A stretch of 64,000 nt of DNA from the NCBI GenBank assembly GCA_003313425.1, contig NHZP01000002.1, forward strand, positions 2,337,081-2,401,080, in the 5' to 3' direction. The notes under the pieces are model-generated. The model was not told the origin of the DNA. It worked only from the letters and a program-made list of their open reading frames with translations, and made no database searches. This document shows positions 37,760-48,560 of the stretch, in pieces. The stretch is from Pseudopyrenochaeta lycopersici. Lineage: Eukaryota; Ascomycota; Dothideomycetes; Pleosporales; Pseudopyrenochaetaceae. The position numbers and the translations under genes were made by a program. Every line of letters begins with the position of its first letter. Position 1 is the first letter of the stretch.

Positions 37760-40700
37760 CAACAACAATTAAGCAGTACTTATATCTAGCTATATAAGAG
37801 GTAAAGCTACTAAATAGGTAAAGCCTTACCTAGTTAAGTATATAGGCGACAAGGAGAAGCCTTAAGAACTAATTACTATGTTTAAAGAGACAGGCAGATT
37901 TAAAGCATGTATACGTTAAGCGTTTAGACTTCTAAACAAAGTAACTATTATAGAACGTAAGGTTTAAAATATGTAATAAACTTAGTCTGTAGCTAACTAT
38001 ACTAATAAATTTCTAGGTTACGCTAGATAAACTAGCTAGAATAATAATACCCTAAAAACTATGTATAAATAAGGCCTAAAAGCAAACGTCTAGACTAAAC
38101 TTATACGTACAGGCACGAAGATTATAATACTAGACAACCTATTTAATAAGACTATCTAACTAGATATAGAGCTCTATAAGCTTTGCGTACGACTCGCAGG
38201 ATAATAACTTAGATAAATAAAAGAAGATAAGAAACTATAAAGAGACTATTATAATAAGTCTAATAGTAGTTACCTACGCTACTAATACTAGCTATAAGTG
38301 GTTCTAGGATACTACACGTCTAGGAGATCTAAAGTAATATATCTAGATAACTTTAATAGAGGAAAGTTAGGTAAGGGAGGAAAGAAGAAAGAAATAACCT
38401 ATTTTAACTATAATAAAAAAGGCTATATAGCTAAGGACTATAGAAAAAAGAATAAAGTAACTCTTTAGATTAATATAATAGTTATAAAAGAAGAAAATAG
38501 TAATAATAAAGTATAGGAAGTTATTATAACTTAAGAGAGAAAGACTTAAGATATAGAGATATTATAGCTACCTCTCTTAGAACTTACTAAGAAAGAGATT
38601 CTAGGAACCTAGTATAGTAATAAGAAAGAAGAGAGTAATAGCTCTCTATTCTTAGTCTATAAAGATATAAATAAAGACCTTAATAATACTATAGTACTTT
38701 TAACTAAGGATTAGAAAAGGGAAAACTTCTAGAACTAATATTAACTAGGAACCTTAAGGCTATTAATACCTATAGAAGTAGAAAAAGATATTATAGAACT
38801 TAACTACTAACTACGCGCGTAATATATATATAAAGAATAATACATTAATACGCTAACCTTAGAAGAATAGGAAGCAGCTATAAAATAAAGAATAAGTATA
38901 ATTATCCTAGCTAAATAAGTAATATAAGATATATTATAAGAATACTACTATTACCCTAAATATTATATAAAGGTAATATAAGAGTAGGCGGAAAAAGCTA
39001 AAGAAGCATAGTAACTTGTAAGCGTTAGGGACGCACTATAGAAACTTTAATAAGCTAGATAAATATAGGTACTAGAACCTCTAGTAGTTAAGACCCCTAA
39101 ATATATATTATAACGCTAAATAATACTACTACTAATATAGGAAGACGCCTTCTATGTACTTAACACTTAAGACCTAGTATAATAAGGGTACCTTTAAGTT
39201 AACTCTTATAGTAAGATTATGCTTATAGATAATAAGAAATAAGATATTTATACTTAGCTTAAGTAATAAATATATTAGGAGGATAATAAAGAGAATATTA
39301 ACCCTAACTAGCTTCTTATAGAAGAAGAAGCTAAAGACTATTATAAGCGCGTAGAAGTAGCTTAAACCCTATATACTATGCGTAAGAGACTACAGAAACT
39401 AGTACAAGACTACCTAATAGACCTACGTAATAAATAATATAGTATTATCTACTAGTCTTTCTGCACTACAGACCTATATATAATATATTATTTAAGTAAA
39501 ATAGAATAAGGATACTTCCCTTACTTATTTTACTAATATAAATACTAATAGTATAATTACTTTAAAGTTAAATATAATAACTACCTATAAGATAAGAGGA
39601 CTATCCTCTATTTTCTAGGAAATAATAACCCTGCAGCTACTATAGTAATATAGCTAGTCTTTAATAAAGAATATAATTAGTAATAATAGTAAACGTGCCT
39701 TAACTCTAACTACCTTAAGTATAAAGATATTAAGATATTAAATAGGTATTATAAGGAACCTTTTTTAGAGTCGCGCCTACTAATCAGTAAGAATTATAAA
39801 CTTAATATATAATAGGTATATAAGGACTCCTTAAGCTAAATATTAAGCTTAATAAAAGCTAGATAAAGGTACTAGTAGATTCTAGAGCATAACAGAGCTA
39901 TATTTCTGCGTAAGCGATAGAATAAGCTAGCCTTATCCTATTATTAAAATTAGTATTATATCTATTAATAGTAGCTAATAGATAACTAATGCTATTAGAG
40001 TCTGTAATTACACACAAAGTATAGAACGTATAACTTATTATCTAGAACTATAAGGAAACGATTAACCTAGACATTTTTAGACTATTATAATATAACGTAA
40101 TACTAGGACTCCTATAGTTAAGAGAACATAGTCTAGAAATAGACTAGAAAAAGAAGAAGTTCTTATTTAAATACTGTAGAACAGATGTAACTATAAGTAA
40201 GCCTACGCTGCAGCTAAGTACCTAGGGTAGATAAGAAAATAATAATTAGAATCCTTACTTTAAATAAGGATAACCTTAAGACATAAGAGTCTAACTTAGC
40301 AGGTACTAATAGGAGGCCCTTAGACTAATAAGCTAGAGTTAAGGAGTAAAGCGTAACTTTAGTAATCTCTAATAAGTATAAAGAATATAAGTTACTCTTT
40401 TAGAAAGAGATAAGTATAAAAGTATTACCTAAATACTAACCTTAAGATTATAAGATTAACTTATAAGAAAGAAAGTAACTAACTTTTAGCTTAATTTATA
40501 GTTTATTAGAAAAAGAACTTAAAACCCTATACAAATATATTAAGATAAACTTAAAGAAAAAATTTATTAGAGAATTATAGTTACTAGTAAGATACTCTAT
40601 ATTATTTATACTAAAAAAGAATAGAAAGCTAAGATTATACGTTAACTATTAGAAGCTTAATAATATTATAATAAAGAATTAATACTCTCTACTAAATATA

Positions 40701-43280
40701 GTAGAACTATAAGATTAACTAGCTTTTATAAAAGTCTTTATAGTATTAGACTTAACAGAAGTATATAACCTTATTTATATAAAGAAAGTAAAGAATAAAA
40801 GACTGCGTTTAAAATATACTATAGCTACTATAAGTATATAGTAATACCTTTTAGTCTTACTAACGCACTAGCTATATACTAGGCACTTATTAATAATATA
40901 TTAAGAGAATACCTAGATATATTTATTATTATATACCTTAATAATATCCTTATATACTCTAATAATTTATAGGAATATATTAAGTATATTAAAATAGTTC
41001 TTACCTACTTAGGAAGATTTAGTTTACTACTTAAACCTAAGAAATATAAGTTCTATAAGAAAGAAGTTAAATTCTTAAGATATATAGTAAGTATATATAG
41101 AGTAAAGATAAGTAAAGAGAAAATAAGAGTAGTAAAAGAATAGCCTAAACTTAAAATAGTTAAAGATATATAGTTATTTATAAGATTTATTAACTTTAAC
41201 TAATAGTTTATTAAGGATTTTTCTAAGAAATCTATTCTACTTACTAAGCTTATAAGAAAAAATATAAAATAAGAATAAGGAAATAAATAAAGAAAAGTAT
41301 TCTAGATACTTAAGAAAGCCTATATTACACTTTTAGTGTTAATTATATTCTAAATAAGAGAACTCTTATAGTTTAAAATAGATGCCTTAGACCTTATACT
41401 AGGTGTAATAGTAAAATAAGAATGTAATAGGAAATAGCACCTAATAGCCTACTACTTAAGAAAATTTATAGACTCTAAGGAGTAATATAACGTGTATAAT
41501 AAAGAGCTTATAGTAGTTATTAACGCCCTTAACTGCTAGTAAATCTACGTAGAAAGCTACTTAGATCTTATAATATTTACAGACTATAAGAACTTAGTTA
41601 ACTTTACTACTACTAAGACTTTAAACTAGAGATAGGTTAGATAGGCTAAAATATTAGAATAATATAAGTTTAAGATTATATACACGCTAAGAAAGGATAA
41701 CAGTAGAGCTAATACTCTTAGCTGCAGATTAGATATCGCAGGAATAAAAGTAATAGTTAGCGATACTATCCTTTAAGTAAACTAGGACAGAAGCCTAGGA
41801 CCTAATAAGTTATTAAATAACACTATAATAATTACGTCTAAAGTACCTAAAAAATTATAATAAGTAATTATCTAATAATACTATAATAACTTAGTATATA
41901 GTTACCCTAGAATTAAGAGAATAATAGAACTTATATAATAACACTATAGCTTTAAGAATATAAAAGCTAAAGTTAAATAGTTTATTAAGAAATGCGCGGA
42001 CTGTTATAAGAATAAATACAGTACCTACGTAACTTACAGAAAAAATGTAAGCTATAGAGCTACCTAATAAACCTTAGGTAGATATTTCTATAGACTTTGT
42101 AACAGGGTTACTACTATCTAAAGATCCCGTAACAGGAATTAAGTATAACGCTATCTTTAATATAGTCTGCAGGTATACGAAAGCAGCAGAAATAATACTG
42201 TTTAGAAATAACTATAACATAGAACAACTAGCGTTTATTATTCTAGACAGATTAATATTATACTATAGTATACCTAAGTCTATTATAAGTAATAGAGATA
42301 AGCTCTTTACGTCTAACTTCTAGTCTACATTAATAGCTGCGATAAGAATAAAAAGAAAATTATTAATAGCTTATTACCTACAAACGGACAGATAGACAGA
42401 AAGAATAAACAGAATAATAAAAACCTACCTAAGGATTTACAGCAATTAACAGCAAAATAATTAGGTTTTACTATTACTAATAGTATAACTAGCCTATAAT
42501 AATAAATTATTAGAATTAACTAGAAAGATACTATTCTTTACTAACTATAGGAGACACCCCAATCTCTTTATAAAGTTATATCCTAGCAGAAGAGCTAAAG
42601 CAGCTATAAAAATAGCTAAAGAAATAAAGAAAATATATAAATAACTCTAAGAAAACCTTAAGAAAGTATAACGTAATAGTATTTCTTACTAAAATAAGAA
42701 AAGAAAAATAGCACCTTAGCTAAAGAAGGGGGATAAAGTATACTTACTTATAAAAAACCTACGTAATAAGTAACTAAGTAAGGGACTTAATTACGTTAAG
42801 GTTAGACTATTTTTAGTTAAACAACAAAATAGACCTATAAATTATATACTTAAGCTACTACTAGATATAAAGATCTACCTACGCTTCTATATCTCTAAGT
42901 TAGAACTAGCTAACCTAGTAATACTACTATAAAAAACATTCTAGTATAAAACTAAAGAAGAAATAAAGTATAAAGTTAAAAAAATTCTTAGCGAAGAATA
43001 CTCTAAGATTACGAAGGGATAATATAGAGAAAGAAAGTACCTTATAAAATAGAAGGGCTACCTAGATTTAGAAAATACATAGGAACCTAAGTCTAACTTA
43101 AGGAACTATAAGGAACGAATTAGTGAATACTACTGTAATAAGGAATAAAAAGAGCTTAGATACTAGAACTATAACTAACCTAAGAAACGTGTTATAATTC
43201 TAAGGATACCTAACTAGAAGACTCTAGCAGCCCTAACTCCTAGAATAGCGACTAGTCTACGACAGCAGCACCTAAGAGAG
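37760..43280 (+). pseudogene. RIP-inactivated chromovirus gag-pol with C-terminal chromodomain
   Basis: Reading through RIP-type stops on the + strand: Gag from about 37760, with a zinc knuckle at 38398-38443 that reads YFNYNKKGYIAKDY, so all four ligands (C, C, H, C) have become Tyr. A protease has VLVDSRA near 39870 (consensus DSGA). RT at about 40500-41100 has PFSLTNALAIYQALIN and YLNNILIYS (YLDD mutated to YLNN by G-to-A). RNase H is near 41340-41740 (LQFETDALDLALGV, YNVYNKELIVVINAL). Integrase runs about 42000-42600 (YNAIFNIVCRYTKAAE, SNRDKLFTS, YYLQTDRQTERINR). The chromodomain at about 42956-43150 has YLIKQKGYLDLENTQEPKSN. Chromodomains guide integration to heterochromatin. Confidence 0.88.
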
Positions 43281-43289
43281 CCCTAGGGT

Positions 43290-43720
43290 TAACTAAGGCT
43301 AACTTAGAATTTAAGGACTCTAACGCCTTAAGGCGTTTAATATTCTCTACGTCTGCGAGGCCCTTATTAAATAACCTCGCCTCTTTCTTCTTTAATAACT
43401 TACGTTGTTTACGCAAACGTTTCTACTTTAAACGCGCCGCGGTAATATAATTAAACGCCGCCTATACTAATTACTCGTCCTCGTTAATAGCTTTTTCTAC
43501 TACTTTATCTTATTAGTCTAAATCTGCTAACTCCTTATAAATTTTTAAGAAATCTAGAACTAGGACGTTAACAGGCACGTATTCTACCTGTCCCCTAACT
43601 CCCTTATAATTCCTACATTTTACAGATAAAGAAGATATCTAATAACCTAAATTATTTTCTACATACTGCTTATAGGACACTATTACGTCCTAACCTTTAT
43701 TATTTATTTAATCTCTACGT
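43290..43720 (-). pseudogene. Antisense coding remnant in the 3' region of the chromovirus
   Basis: The minus strand between the 3' LTR and the end of pol holds a readable frame: VEYVPVNVLVLDFLKIYKEL, then LDKVVEKAINEDE, AAFNYITAARLK and KRLRKQRKLLKKKEARL, then FNKGLADVENIKRLKALESL and LALVNPRALLGAAVVD, with RIP-type stops in between. The charged, Leu-rich segment after KRLRKQ has strong coiled-coil character. Hypothetical proteins with such an RLRKQ...LLK..EAR helix are common in Pezizomycotina genomes; that is from memory and unverified. A Cys precedes the readable part (CRNYKGVRGQ) and may be the end of a mutated Cys-rich motif. The function is unknown. Confidence 0.5.
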
Positions 43721-43796
43721 TTTTAGTAATAGTAAGTAGCCTAAGAGGATATTAGATTAACTTATAGGGATATAAGTTATTAGAGGAGGGGGATAG

Positions 43797-44230
43797 TGTT
43801 ACAACCTAAGAACATACTAAGAGACAACCGCCTTAAGAAGCCCCGCAGCCTAGTACGTGCGCTAGGTATAAAGTTATATTAAGAAAAGAACACGTAACTT
43901 ATTATAAGTCTTATAGTCTTAAGGATCTTATACTCTAATATCTAGTCTCTATATAAGACTCTATAAGAACAGTATAGTCTTATAAGACTCTCTATATATA
44001 TAGATTATTATAATAAACTCTTATAGCTTATTATATTTAACTTAATATTATACTCTATAGTATAGTAATAGTAATACTAATTATTCTTAACCCTTAGTAC
44101 TCTATACAGAAGCACCCTCTTACAGTCTTAGTATTAAACCCCCTTCTATCTAGTCCCTTACTCTATCCTAGAGAACTAACCTTGTAATCTTATTAGTTAT
44201 CCTTACTAATAGCCTTTAAGATTCTTTATA
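43797..44230 (+). repeat. 3' LTR of the chromovirus
   Basis: 434 bp, directly after the purine tract at 43782-43796. It differs from the 5' LTR mostly by C/T and G/A changes. Confidence 0.85.
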
Positions 44231-45020
44231 TAGAGCTTCTAAAGATCTTTTAGTTATATAAGAATTAGAGTCCTTTTTAGTTATATATAAACTTAACTAC
44301 TAGGCGTAATAAGAAAAAAGAAGAAAGTATATAGATAGTTAGGTTAATACTGTATATAAGAGAGTAGCTAATAAAGTATAACTTATAGATATTCTTATAG
44401 TATTAGATATTAAGGAGTTTAAGCGTAAAGATTAAAAGTAATATACTATTAAACTATAACTTTTAAGAAAAAGTCTAAAACCTCTTACTATAGGGCCTTT
44501 TAATTACTTTTTTAAGTATAAATATATAGTATTCTTATAAAGTATAAGATTAATACTAAAAAAGCTAGCCTTATAAAAGTTTAGATCTAAGTTAATAAAA
44601 TTAAAAGTTTAGTTATTTATTAAAATATTAATAAATAGAGAAGGTATAATTACTTTTACTTTCTCTAAGATAAGATAAATTATTAAAGATATATATCCTC
44701 TATATAAGATATAGACTATTAAATATAAAGCTTAGTAAGAAAAATTATTCCTAATAGCGTAAGCTATTAAGAAAGAAGTAGTTATAATATTTAATAATAG
44801 AGTTAATTAAGGAGTACTAAAAAGTTATACTAGTTAGTATAGAAACTTATAGTTTCTACTTAAAAAGAAGAATAAGAGTTATTAAATAATGCTTAGGTTA
44901 ATTAAGATAAATATAGTATCTCTTAGAGATACTAATCTACCTCTAATAGTAGATAAATTCTCTAAGTATTTTAGTAAATATTATATTCTATCTCTTATAG
45001 ATTTATTCTTAAGATATAAC
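44231..45020. repeat. RIP-degraded AT-rich DNA
   Basis: Stops in all frames and CpA/TpG poor. It may hold the remains of another retroelement belonging to the inverted LTR that follows. No motif assigned. Confidence 0.45.
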
Positions 45021-45227
45021 TATAAAGAATCTTAAAAGCTATTAGTAAGGATAACTAATAAGATTGCAAGGTTAGTTCTCTAGGATAGAGTAAGAGACTA
45101 AATAGAAGGGGGTTTAATACTAAGACAGTAAGAGGGTGCTTCTGTAAAGAGTACTAAGGGTTAAGAATAATTAGTATTACTATTACTATACTATAGAGTA
45201 TAATATTAAGTTAAACATAATAAGCTA
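45021..45227 (-). repeat. Truncated, inverted chromovirus LTR
   Basis: Reverse complement of the 3' half of the chromovirus LTR (AGGGGGTTTAATACTAAGAC and AGAGGGTGCTTCTGTA are recognisable). It stops exactly at the TA where the second Fot1/Pogo copy begins. The missing half is not found on the other side of that transposon. Confidence 0.7.
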
Positions 45228-45229
45228 TA

Positions 45230-47308
45230 ACGTATTCTACTACTCGCCGGCTAACACTACTCGCCGGCCCACCTTATCAAAACAGGCGGATCTTAACACA
45301 CGATAACGCGACAACCACGCAGTAAATTTACTAGTAAATATAGTAATAGCATTCTCTATCTCTGTCTATATAAGGTGCGATTATAACCCTAAACCCTATA
45401 TTTGCTGCAGGTTAGTAGTGCTCGTTGCTAAGGCTAAGAAGCCTTACCCTCTACCCTTAAGTTTAAGGCTATTTTAGTAGCTATAGCTAACGCACGACCT
45501 GCCTTAACCTATAAAGCCTCTCTAGCTGTAATATATTATTACTATTTATCCTTCCTACGTTATAAACGCGTATTTAAGGTATAAAGTTTACTATTTTCCT
45601 CTACTAAGATTATAGCTAAGTTTATAGCTAGCTAACAGCCTTTAATAAGCTAAGCGAGAGCTCTACTTAAGGGGCTCTGTAATTAATATTAAAGGAGCTT
45701 ATATATAAGGCGGGCCTATTAATTAAGTTAATTAGTAGTATAAGGCGTTTCTGTTGTCTAAATAGCCTTAGCTGTAGCTACTATCTGTAGAGGAGATAGT
45801 ATACAGACAACTGTCAGCGTTAATAGGACGCGTTTAGGATAAAACAGGACTAAGCCTGTTACCTAAAAGCCTCTAAGTATATTTAAAGTTAAAAAAATAG
45901 TTATACGTATCTAAGGATATATATAGAGAAACTTATCCTTATTAATAAACTACACCTATTAGCGCGTAAGCCTGTCTATTACTTATCTATACGCTATCTT
46001 AAGAGGTAAGAAATAACTAATATTAAGAGGCTGTAGCTTATAAGACGTATAAGGAGGTATATAGAGGGTAATAATATTCTTCTCTATATAGTAAGTATTA
46101 AACGTAGGTATTATATAGCTACTATAGCTATCTAGTATAAGAAGGTAATAGCCTCTAATTATACGTGCGGCTATAAGAACGTTAAAATACTTTAACTAAG
46201 TAAGGCTAAGGTTATTAGTTATCTATCTGTTATTACTTACACTAATACTCTAGTTACTAGGTAGCTTAAGCTTAAGACTATACTACGACGCCTAGTAGAC
46301 CTTACCCTTAAGGATAATAAAGGGAGGCAGTACGTAGCCTACAGCGCTTACACACTTAATTATTATTATCTAGTTATAGTTACTAGGCTGTATAATAGTT
46401 ACTTGTCTAATAGTATTAGAGCTAGTAATAACCTTTAATGTTAAGGTAATACCTATTATAAACCTAGTCTTATTAAAGTTATAGGTATCCTTAGTAGCTA
46501 TCCTATATATCTTAATTGTGTCCCTTATAAGGCTATACTAGGCGTTTATCTTTATAGAATCCTTATATTTTACGCGCTGTAAGTAGAATTTGCGGTTCTA
46601 CTTTATCTAAAGCTCTAACTAAGCCTTAATAAAATAACAGACCTAGTTCCTGCTAAGAGGAGGTAGAGGAGGCTGCTAGCCTCGTGCGGCAAGAAGGGCG
46701 TCTCCTATCTAACGTACGTTAATAATATAAGGCGGAAAGCCTTATTAATTAAGCTCTAGTATCTATTAAATAAGGCTCTGTTCCTTAGTAGACGATAGCT
46801 TACGTTTTTATGCGTTAATTATTAAAGGAGGCTGGCAGCCTTAGTGTTAGATAATAGGTACCTAGAATATCCAGCCAGCCTACGTTATGTGTAGACACAA
46901 GAGGGATAGTTACGTAACACTAATCTTAGGTGTAATAACATAATACCTAAGGAAGAAAATTAGAGACAGAGAATTAATTAATAAAAAGAAACAATCTTTA
47001 GACCTTATTAAGATTTATCTATTATTTATTGCCTGTCACGTAAAGACCCTTAAATCTGACACTTAGAGGCGCCGCCGAAGGAGCGATTAGGGAACGTTAA
47101 ATAGCTCTGCAGCCCTGCGCACACTATTTATCTGTCTTAAATTAATCGCCTGAGACGTAAGAAGGACACGACCCTCCTTTTAAGCTACTGCAGGCTGTCG
47201 TTAGGTAGTTATAATTGTTGTTGTGGAGGCAAGCGCGTTAGTGTTATAAGGTGGGCCGGCGAGTGGTTGGCCGGCGAGTGGTGTTGGCCGGCGAGTGGTG
47301 GAACACGT
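45230..47308 (-). mobile_element. Fot1/Pogo-type DNA transposon, copy 2, carrying a solo LTR
   Basis: 2079 bp, bounded by TA (45228-45229 and 47309-47310). It is homologous along its whole length to copy 1 at 35894-37753. Removing the 217-bp solo LTR at 46845-47061 and its 5-bp duplication leaves 1857 bp, almost the length of copy 1. The right terminus has three CGCCGGC-containing tandem units. The transposase frame on the minus strand is again RIP-mutated. The two copies differ mainly by transitions. Confidence 0.88.
46845..47061. repeat. 217-bp solo LTR inside Fot1/Pogo copy 2
   Basis: Starts TGTTAGATAATAGG and ends TTAAATCTGACA, flanked by the perfect duplication CTTAG (46840-46844 and 47062-47066). 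Copy 1 of the transposon shows the empty site GCAGCCTTAGAGGCGCC near 37520, which proves the insertion and its boundaries. Its ends resemble those of the solo LTR at 22057 but the body does not. Confidence 0.9.
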
Positions 47309-47654
47309 TAACCTTAGCATTAACTAAACCTAGAGTCCGTGCGACCTAACTAAAACCTATACTCTTAGTCTGTGCGACCTAACTCTAACCCTAACCGACT
47401 CATCTATAACCCTATACCTAACCTATACCTATAACAGGTACCTCTAACCTATTTACTACCCTATATAGGACTATAACTTTAGTAAATAGGTTGTCTTAGG
47501 TAGAGTACTTTTTTAGGCTTTCTAAGGCGGTAACTCTAATAATACTAGTCCGAACAGAGTAATTCTGAGCTTTATTTAAAGCCCTAATATAGGGTTATAT
47601 ATAAGGCTTAAAATTACCCGATTTGGACTAGTGCGGTCAAAGTTATAGCCTTAG
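47309..47654. other. Non-coding DNA with short telomere-like repeats
   Basis: 47330-47450 contains degenerate CTAACC units, including two exact CCCTAA hexamers near 47390-47402 (the complement of the TTAGGG telomere repeat) and variants such as CCTATACCTAACCTATACC. No gene. Confidence 0.5.
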
Positions 47655-48200
47655 TGTGAAGATCTTAGAGGCTATTAGTAGGGGTAGCTAATAAGACTAT
47701 AAGGTTAGTACTTAGGAATAAAGTAAGAGTTTTAAGGATAATTAGTATTACTATTACTATATGTGAAGATCTAAAAGCTATTAGTGAGGATAACGAATGA
47801 GACCGCAAGGTTAGTTCTTGGGGATAGAGTGAGGGACTCAATAGACAGGGGTTGAATACTAAGACAGTAAGAGGGCGCTTCTGTAAAGAGTACTAAGGCT
47901 AAGAATAATTAGTATTACTATTACTATACTGTAGAATATAATATTAAGTTGAACATAATAAGCTATAGGGTTTATTATTGTAGTCTATATACACAGTGCG
48001 CTTGTCGCGCTCGCCGCGAGCACAGCGAGCAGTTACGTGACATGTGACAGAGTGGGATACTAGCGCTTCCTGACTGGCTGTCAGTCCTCAGGGCGTTCCC
48101 CCTCTAACTAGGATTTCAGATCCTAACACTATACTAGAGAGCATATTATTAAGTTAAATATAATAAGCTATAAGGATTTATTACTATAATCTACATATAT
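47655..48200 (-). repeat. Chromovirus-family LTR fragment with a nested solo LTR of the same family
   Basis: An outer RIP-mutated LTR fragment (47655-47761, continuing from 48129 to about 48200) is split by a younger LTR at 47762-48128 (367 bp, TGTGAAGATC to GATCCTAACA). The younger LTR has the perfect duplication CTATA (47757-47761 and 48129-48133). Both are inverted relative to the LTRs at 35293 and 43797. The inner copy keeps CpA sites and a GC-rich 3' end with CGCTCGCCGCGAGC. Confidence 0.75.
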
Positions 48201-48560
48201 TATTATCTTATAGGATCCTATAGATCCTATTATAAGTTTCTTAGGATTTCCTAGATTCTGTAGGATACCTGGATATCTGTAGCATTCCTATAAAATCCTA
48301 TAGGGCTGACGCTAAGGTCTCTGGGACACTAAGCCCGATGGCGCTAGTTCCTGCGTCATATGTCGGACAAGTGCGCAGTCCTTTAAAGGCGCGTCCCCTC
48401 GTTTTCTGGATCGTAACAGTGCGCCATTATTCAACTCAGAGCTGCTCTGCACTCCACCATCCTACAATTTAAAGCCCGAGACTAGCTCCACAACAACCTA
48501 ACTTAACTGATGAATAACATATATACTCCGTTGAAGTAAATAGGCTCGGATCATCAGCCA
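48201..48560. other. Junction between the transposon cluster and gene-rich DNA
   Basis: From 48300 on the composition is normal. No coding frame seen. This stretch would hold the promoter of the HET gene. Confidence 0.4.

Larger units (their letters stand above)
35293..44230 (+). mobile_element. Ty3/Gypsy chromovirus, interrupted by a Fot1/Pogo transposon
   Basis: The 5' LTR is 35293-35725 (433 bp, starts TGTTACGATCG, ends TTCTTTACA) and the 3' LTR 43797-44230 (434 bp, end now TTCTTTATA). A purine tract AGAGGAGGGGGATAG (43782-43796) precedes the 3' LTR. Gag-pol lies on the + strand at about 37760-43280 and ends in a chromodomain. A Fot1/Pogo copy (35894-37753) splits the leader or early gag. 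No matching target duplication was found (GTTAT on the left, TAGAG on the right), so the ends may have recombined. Between the chromodomain and the 3' LTR lies an antisense coding remnant. Everything is RIP-mutated. Confidence 0.85.
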
